Assembly (NCBI GenBank): GCA_030604905.1
Contig: JAUVVA010000026.1
Coordinates: 1-38,172 of the forward strand
DNA length: 38,172 bases
From: Verrucomicrobiota bacterium
GTDB lineage: Bacteria; Verrucomicrobiota; Verrucomicrobiia; Opitutales; Opitutaceae
Direction: 5' to 3'
Shown here: positions 33,193 to 38,172 of the stretch, one piece after another
Position numbering within the stretch: position 1 is the stretch's first letter
Layout of the letters: each line of letters opens with the position of its first letter
The notes under the pieces: generated by a model
Database searches by the model: none
Seen by the model: the letters and a program-made list of their open reading frames with translations, nothing else
What the model was told of the DNA's origin: nothing
Made by a program: the position numbers and the translations under genes

Positions 33193-34341
33193 TCAAGGCG
33201 CCTCGGCGCCCCCGCTCCCGGCGCCCGCCGCCGGGAGGCCAAAGCCGTGCACGTGCACGATGTCCCAAAACGCCCGGCCTTGGTGCGGGCTCAGGTTGGT
33301 CGGGGCATCTAGCCGGTCGATCTCCTCCCCGCGCCCTCCGCGGGCGCTCGTCATCGAGGCGCCGTCGCCCGGCGACCAATGCCAGGCGAGCGCGCCCGCG
33401 CCGGTCTCGGCCGCGCGCCGCACCACGTGCACGATCCGGTCGTTTTGCACCTTGGGCCAGTAGGCGGGCAGACCCAGCTCGGTGAACACGGCGCGCAGCC
33501 CCTTCGCCTTCAGCGCCGCCATCCAGCGGTCCACAAAATCATCCGGGAAGGGGCGGGTCTCGTCGAGCAGGCCGTAAGGATGCAGCCCGAAGATCACGTT
33601 CTCGAAGCCCTCCACGACCTCGCGTCCGCGCAGGTAGACGGCCCCGCGGGTGTAGAGATCCGGGCGGGCCCCGCTCCAGGGCAGGTCCTGCCCGGCCCAC
33701 ATGCCATCGACCACGATCATGTTCTCCGCCCCCGCGCCGCGGATCGCGGCGATGCAGGCGCGGTGAAACTCGACCCAGACGCGCAGGTTCTCCTCGTCCC
33801 AGGTCTCGCCCAGCACCTCGTTGGCGATGTTGAACCACACGTAGGGATTGTTTCGATACAAAGGCCGCGCCGCCATCTCCGCCCAGAAGGCGGCGTGCGC
33901 CGCGGTCTGCGCCTCCACGACGGCGCGCCCCGCCTTGCTGTGGGCCTTGTTCGGGAAGTCGAAGGGCACGAGGATCACCACGACGTTTCGCCGCGTCCAG
34001 TGGCGCACGATGTCGTCATTGGTCCAGGGGTTCTCCTGCTCGCCCTCCGCCGCGCCGCGGAAATAGTAGGTGCAGACGCGCATGGTGTTGAAACGCCAGC
34101 CCTGCTCCCAGGTCCGCGTGAAACGCTCGGAGAGCGGGTCGCTGTAGGGCCAGAAACTCGTCTGCCCGGTGACGTTCGCGCCGATCGGCACGAAGACCCT
34201 GCCCTCCGGGTCCCGGATGCGCAGCTCCTCGTCGAGCCGGAAGTTTCCGGCGGAAGCCGCCGCGTAGGCGCACAGCGCGAGGGCGAGGAGCGCGCCCCGT
34301 GTGAACAGCGATCGCGCGCGGGGGAAACGAGGGCGGGGCAT
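33193..34341 (-). CDS. Exported glycoside hydrolase, GH5-like
   Basis: This 382-residue secreted TIM-barrel hydrolase has a signal peptide at about residues 12-31 (GALLALALCAYAAASAG). The N-terminal block is IRDPEGRVFVPIGANVTGQ. The acid/base Glu is in WFNIANEVLGE and the likely nucleophile in AVFTELGLPAYWP. The FGLHPYG and GALAWHWSPGD blocks are also as in cellulase-superfamily (GH5/clan A) enzymes. The substrate, for example beta-mannan or beta-glucan, cannot be named from sequence. The start chosen at ATG 34341 gives the best signal peptide. On the same strand it lies 66 bases downstream of the three-OB-fold gene. Confidence 0.86.
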   Translation of the reverse strand: MPRPRFPRARSLFTRGALLALALCAYAAASAGNFRLDEELRIRDPEGRVFVPIGANVTGQTSFWPYSDPLSERFTRTWEQGWRFNTMRVCTYYFRGAAEGEQENPWTNDDIVRHWTRRNVVVILVPFDFPNKAHSKAGRAVVEAQTAAHAAFWAEMAARPLYRNNPYVWFNIANEVLGETWDEENLRVWVEFHRACIAAIRGAGAENMIVVDGMWAGQDLPWSGARPDLYTRGAVYLRGREVVEGFENVIFGLHPYGLLDETRPFPDDFVDRWMAALKAKGLRAVFTELGLPAYWPKVQNDRIVHVVRRAAETGAGALAWHWSPGDGASMTSARGGRGEEIDRLDAPTNLSPHQGRAFWDIVHVHGFGLPAAGAGSGGAEAP

Positions 34342-34406
34342 GGCGGCAGTCTCCGCCGATCTCCGCCCCGGGCAAGCCCGCCCTATCGGGGGCGAGAGCC
34401 CGCGGT

Positions 34407-35390
34407 TCAGCGCAGCACCTCGGCGGCGCGGAGCTGCAGGTCGCCCGCGTGCTCCGAGACCACGCCGCGCACCGTCCAGGACTGGTTGAAGGTCGGCGCC
34501 TTGTCCCCGGAGAACTGCGCGTCCAGCTCGGGCCACCAGACCACGGTTATCGCCCCCGTCGGCCCGCGCAGCGTGACGCGGGTGGGCGAATTGGCCGCCC
34601 GGCTCGGGCGGATCGACTCCACCGTGCCGGTGAGCACCACCTCTTCGCGCAGCTGCGCGCGAGTGACGGTGCCCGGATCGCGCCCGGCCGGAAAAGTCGT
34701 CGCCGCGGCCGGCGCGGCCTCGGCCTGCAGCGTGAGATCAGCCGCGCTGGCGAGCACGAGGCGCTTGCCGCCCGCGCCCTCGCGCAACTCCCCGCGCGCC
34801 GTCACCCGCGAGCCATTGCGCACCAAGGCCCCGCGAGTCTCGGCCGGAATGGCCGCGGCGACCTCGGACGAAATTTCCACCACGACTCCTCCCCCGCCGT
34901 TTTGCAGCGTGAGCAAGTGCGGACCGTCGCCGGAGCTGCGGGCGAAGTTGCTCACCGTGCCCTCGATGCTCTCCACCCGCCCGGCCTGCGCCGCCCCGCC
35001 CGCGGGACGCTGCGCGGACGCCGCGACGGTGATCTCGGTGGGATCCAGCTGCACCTTGCCGCGAAATTCCCTCACCCAGGCTTTGACGGCGAGCCGCGCC
35101 CCCACCGGCGTGTCGGCCAGCTCCGTTCCGAAGCGCTGGAACGTGCGGGCAAACATCGGCATCTCGACCCGCCCCGCCCCGTAATCGAGCACCCAGATGG
35201 CCGGCGCGGTGGCGGAGGCCGGCGGACGTTTCTCAACCAACGTGGTGCTGAGACTCACCTCGCCCCCCACATCGCCAAGCGTGATGGGCGTGTCGGCCGC
35301 GCGGGCCGAGACCGTGGCGACACCCCAGAGGGGCAGGCTGAGCAACGCCGCCACGAGGGACAGCTTCGCGAGAGAACCGAGCTTTGTCAT
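34407..35390 (-). CDS. Exported protein with three tandem OB-fold-like domains
   Basis: This is a 327-residue protein with a signal peptide (residues 1-32: LSLVAALLSLPLWGVATVSARA). Three consecutive beta-barrel patterns follow, at about 45-125 (VKAWVREFRGKVQLDPTEI), 138-222 (VESIEGTVSNFAR, VTARGELRE, KRLVLASAADLTL) and 250-327 (VVLTGTVESIRPS, WTVRGVVSEHAGDLQLRAAE). Each contains a G.V..... strand, a central strand and a closing .L.A..V.. strand, as in nucleic-acid-binding OB-folds of the YgiW/RecG-like kind. An exported protein with three such domains is unusual, and I do not know its function. ATG 35390 was chosen for the signal peptide. An upstream 6-base-pair GAAA hairpin lies in the leader. 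Confidence 0.75.
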   Translation of the reverse strand: MTKLGSLAKLSLVAALLSLPLWGVATVSARAADTPITLGDVGGEVSLSTTLVEKRPPASATAPAIWVLDYGAGRVEMPMFARTFQRFGTELADTPVGARLAVKAWVREFRGKVQLDPTEITVAASAQRPAGGAAQAGRVESIEGTVSNFARSSGDGPHLLTLQNGGGGVVVEISSEVAAAIPAETRGALVRNGSRVTARGELREGAGGKRLVLASAADLTLQAEAAPAAATTFPAGRDPGTVTRAQLREEVVLTGTVESIRPSRAANSPTRVTLRGPTGAITVVWWPELDAQFSGDKAPTFNQSWTVRGVVSEHAGDLQLRAAEVLR

Positions 35391-35501
35391 GAGCCCAAGC
35401 GAAAGCTTGGCCCATGCCGGAAGCAAGCGGGTGCCCCTCTCGTTTCCGAAACGTGGCCCGAGATACCAGATATCACTTACGGACAAGGTGCCCCCGGGAA
35501 C

Positions 35502-35541
35502 GCCGAGCCCCAGCTCGGCCCGCGGGAACGAGCGTTCCCGC
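35502..35541. terminator. Double hairpin past the LacI-type gene
   Basis: Two perfect stems lie three bases beyond the LacI-type gene's stop: GCGGGAACG/CGTTCCCGC at 35522-35541 and GCCGAGC/GCTCGGC at 35502-35519. They would end the minus-strand transcript. There is no T-run. The paired layout resembles REP-like units. Confidence 0.55.
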
Positions 35542-35544
35542 CCC

Positions 35545-36561
35545 TCAGCGCCCGCCGCGCAGCGTCTCTCCCGCCACCCACACTCCCTCGTTCATCAGCG
35601 TGATCGGCTCGGCCGGCACGCCCGTCTCGTGTCGGAACCTCGCCTGCAAGAGCAGATCGACCGCGCATTCCCCGGTGCGCCGCGTATCCTTATACACCCC
35701 GCTCACGCGCCCCGCGGGGTCGTCCACGTCCAGCGACACGCCGCCGAAGCGAGTCTCCAGTCGCCCGCCCGCGCCCGCGGCCATGGCCAGCAGCTCGTCG
35801 TTTTCCGCCACGACCACATCCGCCCGCCGACGCCGCACCCAGGCCGCGAGATCCGCCTCGAAATACGGCTCCGAATGCACGTCCTTCGCGCACTCCGCGC
35901 CTCGCCACGCGAGAAAAGCCGCCAGATAGGCCCGATGCGCCTGCCCCCGCTGCGTGAGCAAGACCGGCCGCCTGCAGCCCATCGCCTCCAGCCGGTCCAG
36001 CACGCGCCCGAGCGCGTTGTAGTGATGATGCTGCGCCCGATTCAGCTCCGGCGAGCGCAAGGCCGTGCCCACCGTCACCGCCGCCAAGTCCTCCCAAGGC
36101 AAATCTGGCGCGGGCGTCTGCTCGTTGGCCGGCGGCGTGATCACCACCGCCCGGATGCCCCTCGCGCGCAACTGCCGCCGCAGCGTCGCGTGCGCCCTGC
36201 TCCCCGCAGGAATGATGAACTCGTCGATCCCACAGCCCTGCCGCGCCGCGCCCTCCTGCAAGCCCCGCCGCAGCTCGCGGTGAAACGCGGTCGGCAACGC
36301 CTCCAACTCCGCCCAGGGCCGCCACCACAGCACCGCTATCGTCTCGCGAAACACCGGCCGCCGCCGCCGCACAAAGCTGCGCATCACCTCCGAGACCAAG
36401 GGATCGCTCGTCCAGCCCAACGCCGCCGCCGTGGCCCGCACCCGCACCCTGAGCTCCGGCCGGATCCGCTCATCGTCGCGCAGCGCGAGCGAGACCGTCA
36501 TGCGCGAGACACCCAACCGCTCCGCGACCATCCGCAGGGATACCGGACCGGATTTTGCCAT
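35545..36561 (-). CDS. LacI-family transcriptional regulator
   Basis: This 338-residue regulator has an N-terminal helix-turn-helix of LacI type (VSLRMVAERLGVSRMTVSLALRDDERI, residues 7-33) and a hinge region with RVRATAAALGW. A type I periplasmic-binding-like domain follows. Sugar-binding features are VVITPPANEQTP, a VTVGTALRSP strand, and DVVVAENDELLAMA. The start ATG 36561 and the length are typical. It is divergent from the DNRLRE/PEP-CTERM gene. A TAGAAT -10-like box for this gene lies on the minus strand at 36603-36608, but no -35 box is convincing. It probably controls the neighbouring surface or hydrolase genes, an inference from position only. Confidence 0.92.
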   Translation of the reverse strand: MAKSGPVSLRMVAERLGVSRMTVSLALRDDERIRPELRVRVRATAAALGWTSDPLVSEVMRSFVRRRRPVFRETIAVLWWRPWAELEALPTAFHRELRRGLQEGAARQGCGIDEFIIPAGSRAHATLRRQLRARGIRAVVITPPANEQTPAPDLPWEDLAAVTVGTALRSPELNRAQHHHYNALGRVLDRLEAMGCRRPVLLTQRGQAHRAYLAAFLAWRGAECAKDVHSEPYFEADLAAWVRRRRADVVVAENDELLAMAAGAGGRLETRFGGVSLDVDDPAGRVSGVYKDTRRTGECAVDLLLQARFRHETGVPAEPITLMNEGVWVAGETLRGGR

Positions 36562-36667
36562 GAGCGCAGCTCAAGCGGCCGTAACACCCGTCGCAACCCT
36601 TGATTCTACTGTAAACTGAAAAGTGGCCTTAAACGGCGGGCGCGGTCGCGAACAAACTGCGGCCCGC

Positions 36668-37429
36668 ATGAAAGCACCGTCCCTACCCCATACCCTCCTC
36701 GCGGTCGCCGTCTTTGGCGCCGCTGTCCCGGCGTTCTCGCAGATCACGATCACCCTTAATCCGACCGCCGACGCTGGCATTCGCAGCACGTTCACCTCAA
36801 ACAACGGCTCCTCCGGCGAAATGCTGGCGGGAATGGTCACCTCCGCTGACATCATCCGCTCCGTCCTCGCCTTCGACCTCTCGTCCATCCCGGCCGGAGC
36901 CACGATCCATAGCGTGAGCCTCCGACTCGTCACCACGACCACGGATACCGGTTCGACCGCGACCACCAACCTCACGTTCAACCTCCATCAGCTTACGCAA
37001 TCCTTCACGAGCAGCGGCGTGACCTGGTATAACCGCGAGGGCACGCCCTCGGCGACGCCGACTCTCGCGGCGCAGCCTAACCCCTGGTCGACCCTCGGAG
37101 GGACTTTCAACAGCGCCACCGTGCTCTCCAGCATCTCCGCCAACCCGACGACCGTAGCCGGCGGCACCGCGTTCATCTTCGACACGGGCGGCAATTTCAC
37201 CAGCGCCGTCGGTAGCGCCATCGGCGACATGATATACCTGATCGCCAAGCTGGAGAACGAGGGAGGCAGCAGCCGCAATCTGCTCCGCTTCAACACGGTC
37301 GAGGCAACGACCGTCGCCAACCGTCCGCAGCTCACGATCACCTACACCCCGATCCCCGAGCCCTCGGCCTTCGCCGCCCTCGCCGGCCTCGGCACGCTCG
37401 GCTTCGCCGCCACGCGCCGTCGCCGCTGA
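36668..37429 (+). CDS. Exported DNRLRE-domain protein with PEP-CTERM sorting signal
   Basis: This 253-residue protein has a signal peptide (LPHTLLAVAVFGAAVPAFSQ). The next 180 residues carry the DNRLRE pattern: ITLNPTADAGIRSTF, a segment RSVLAFDLSSIPAGATIHSV, then LVTTTTDTG and WSTLGGTF. This fold of carbohydrate-binding-like beta sandwiches occurs in surface proteins of Planctomycetes and Verrucomicrobia. The C-terminus is a textbook PEP-CTERM signal: IPEPSAFAALAGLGTLGFA followed by RRRR. It is recognised by exosortase, whose gene is not in the window. The start chosen is ATG 36668; a GTG at 36623 would add 15 residues without a better signal. It is divergent from the LacI-type gene. Confidence 0.88.
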   Translation: MKAPSLPHTLLAVAVFGAAVPAFSQITITLNPTADAGIRSTFTSNNGSSGEMLAGMVTSADIIRSVLAFDLSSIPAGATIHSVSLRLVTTTTDTGSTATTNLTFNLHQLTQSFTSSGVTWYNREGTPSATPTLAAQPNPWSTLGGTFNSATVLSSISANPTTVAGGTAFIFDTGGNFTSAVGSAIGDMIYLIAKLENEGGSSRNLLRFNTVEATTVANRPQLTITYTPIPEPSAFAALAGLGTLGFAATRRRR

Positions 37430-37446
37430 CCCGCCCGCGCTGTAGC

Positions 37447-37466
37447 GTTGGCCGTCCCCGGCCAAC
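37447..37466. terminator. Hairpin after the PEP-CTERM gene (REP-like)
   Basis: A perfect 8-base-pair stem (GTTGGCCG and its complement) with loop TCCC, preceded by TGTAGCG at 37441-37447, begins 17 bases after the stop. The same TGTAGCG-plus-stem design occurs at 24461-24488, also just after a + strand gene. Confidence 0.55.
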
Positions 37467-37625
37467 CCGCCCCTCCGCGCGCGCCCCCTCCGCCCCGCCC
37501 CACCCGCGCCCGCAACGGCTTTCGCCCTCGTTGCCGTGCCTTGGGGGCCGGCTCTGCTAGGGAAACACTTCCGGCCGCACCATTGCGCCGACGATCTCCG
37601 TCGGCGACGAGCCGGGCTCCCCCCC

Positions 37626-38172
37626 ATGTCCGCCCTCGCCTCCCAGATTGACCTCCTGCGCAAAACCATCACGCGCGACTACACCGCCATGCTCCGCGAG
37701 CCCGGCGGCGCCTTAAAACATCCCTTCATCGTGCCCGGCAGCGCGCAGTATCTCGACCAGCTCTGGGACTGGGACTCCTGGCTCACCAACGTCGCCCTGC
37801 GCCAGATCGTGCTCGAGCACCCCGACTCCGCCGCCGCCGGCCGGCACCTCGCCGCCTACGAGCGCGGCTGCATCCTCAATTTCCTCTCCACCACCGGCTG
37901 GCACGGCTGGATGCCCATCATGCTCCCGCGCGAGGGCGCGCCCCGCCCCGCCGACCCCTACGCGACCAACATGCACAAGCCCGTCATCGCCCAGCACGCG
38001 GCCTTCCTCGTGCAACAGTCGGGCGGCGACGCCGAGTGGCTCCGCGAACACTTCTTCGGCATCCAGGCCTTTCTTAACAACTATCGCACCCACCACCGCC
38101 ACCAGGCCACCGGCCTCTACTTCTGGCAGGACGACGCCTGCATCGGCGGCGACAACGATCCCTGCACCTACG
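37626..38172 (+). CDS. GH63/trehalase-like glycosidase, N-terminal part (3' truncated)
   Basis: The frame is open from ATG 37626 to the window edge, 182 residues. Features of the GH63/GH37 (alpha/alpha)6 glycosidase group are visible: QYLDQLWDWDSWLTNVALRQ, which contributes to the substrate pocket, YATNMHKPVIAQHAAFL, a helix AEWLREHFFGIQAFLNNY, and YFWQDDACIGGDNDP near the break. The family includes alpha-glucosidases, mannosylglycerate hydrolases and trehalase-like enzymes. No signal peptide is seen at the N-terminus, so it is probably cytoplasmic. The catalytic residues lie beyond the window. It is 197 bases downstream of the PEP-CTERM gene on the same strand. Confidence 0.82.
   Translation, partial: MSALASQIDLLRKTITRDYTAMLREPGGALKHPFIVPGSAQYLDQLWDWDSWLTNVALRQIVLEHPDSAAAGRHLAAYERGCILNFLSTTGWHGWMPIMLPREGAPRPADPYATNMHKPVIAQHAAFLVQQSGGDAEWLREHFFGIQAFLNNYRTHHRHQATGLYFWQDDACIGGDNDPCTY

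Overview
The window is one uninterrupted stretch of a very GC-rich bacterial chromosome with short intergenic gaps and no rRNA, tRNA, phage or CRISPR. The gene mix suggests a Gram-negative member of the Verrucomicrobia, probably close to Opitutaceae: a TonB/ExbBD system with a TonB-dependent receptor, type II secretion pseudopilins, a PEP-CTERM surface protein beside a LacI regulator and glycoside hydrolases, a DUF4139 protein, and few Shine-Dalgarno sequences. No single gene proves this. It is an inference from content and style.

Layout. 1-1452: the 3' end of a SNF2 helicase, and a convergent RluE-type pseudouridine synthase. 1684-7433: an eight-gene + strand type II secretion operon (a GspC-like protein, then gspG, H, I, J, K, L, M), mostly joined by 4-base overlaps and closed by a hairpin. 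7507-10578 (minus): a DUF4139 protein, a zinc alcohol dehydrogenase flanked by copies of a CACGGAG-based repeat, and a tiny basic protein. 10636-15325 (minus): a tightly overlapping TonB-dependent receptor, YfiR and CHASE8/PAS/PAS histidine kinase operon. This is the most system-like cluster in the window. 15544-20791: sugar-acid and hydroxyacid metabolism (an Ldh-family dehydrogenase, a D-2-hydroxyacid dehydrogenase with an unusual cofactor site, mannonate dehydratase, and a divergent FAD-linked oxidase). A promoter carrying two matching palindromes lies inside this group.

20834-23082 (minus): exbB, exbD and tonB, which would energise receptors such as the one at 13355-15325. 23276-26812: a PfkB-type sugar kinase, an orphan LuxR-type response regulator, rlmJ and a YhcH-family protein. 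26942-29967 (+): trpC, rsmA, a YmgE/GlsB-type membrane protein, a small unknown gene interrupted by a 159-bp MITE-like element with perfect 30-bp inverted ends, and coaD. 30107-32818: a large P2-type cation ATPase. 32861-36561 (minus): a small unknown protein, an exported GH5-like hydrolase, an exported three-OB-fold protein and a LacI-type regulator. 36668-38172 (+): a DNRLRE/PEP-CTERM surface protein and the start of a GH63/trehalase-like glycosidase.

Overall the region is housekeeping genes (trpC, rsmA, coaD, rlmJ, rluE) mixed with an envelope programme (secretion, TonB energy, receptor signalling, surface-anchored and secreted polysaccharide functions) and catabolism of sugar acids. The non-coding DNA is notable. 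It has several families of short heptamer-like repeats, REP-like hairpins beginning TGTAGCG, and the MITE.
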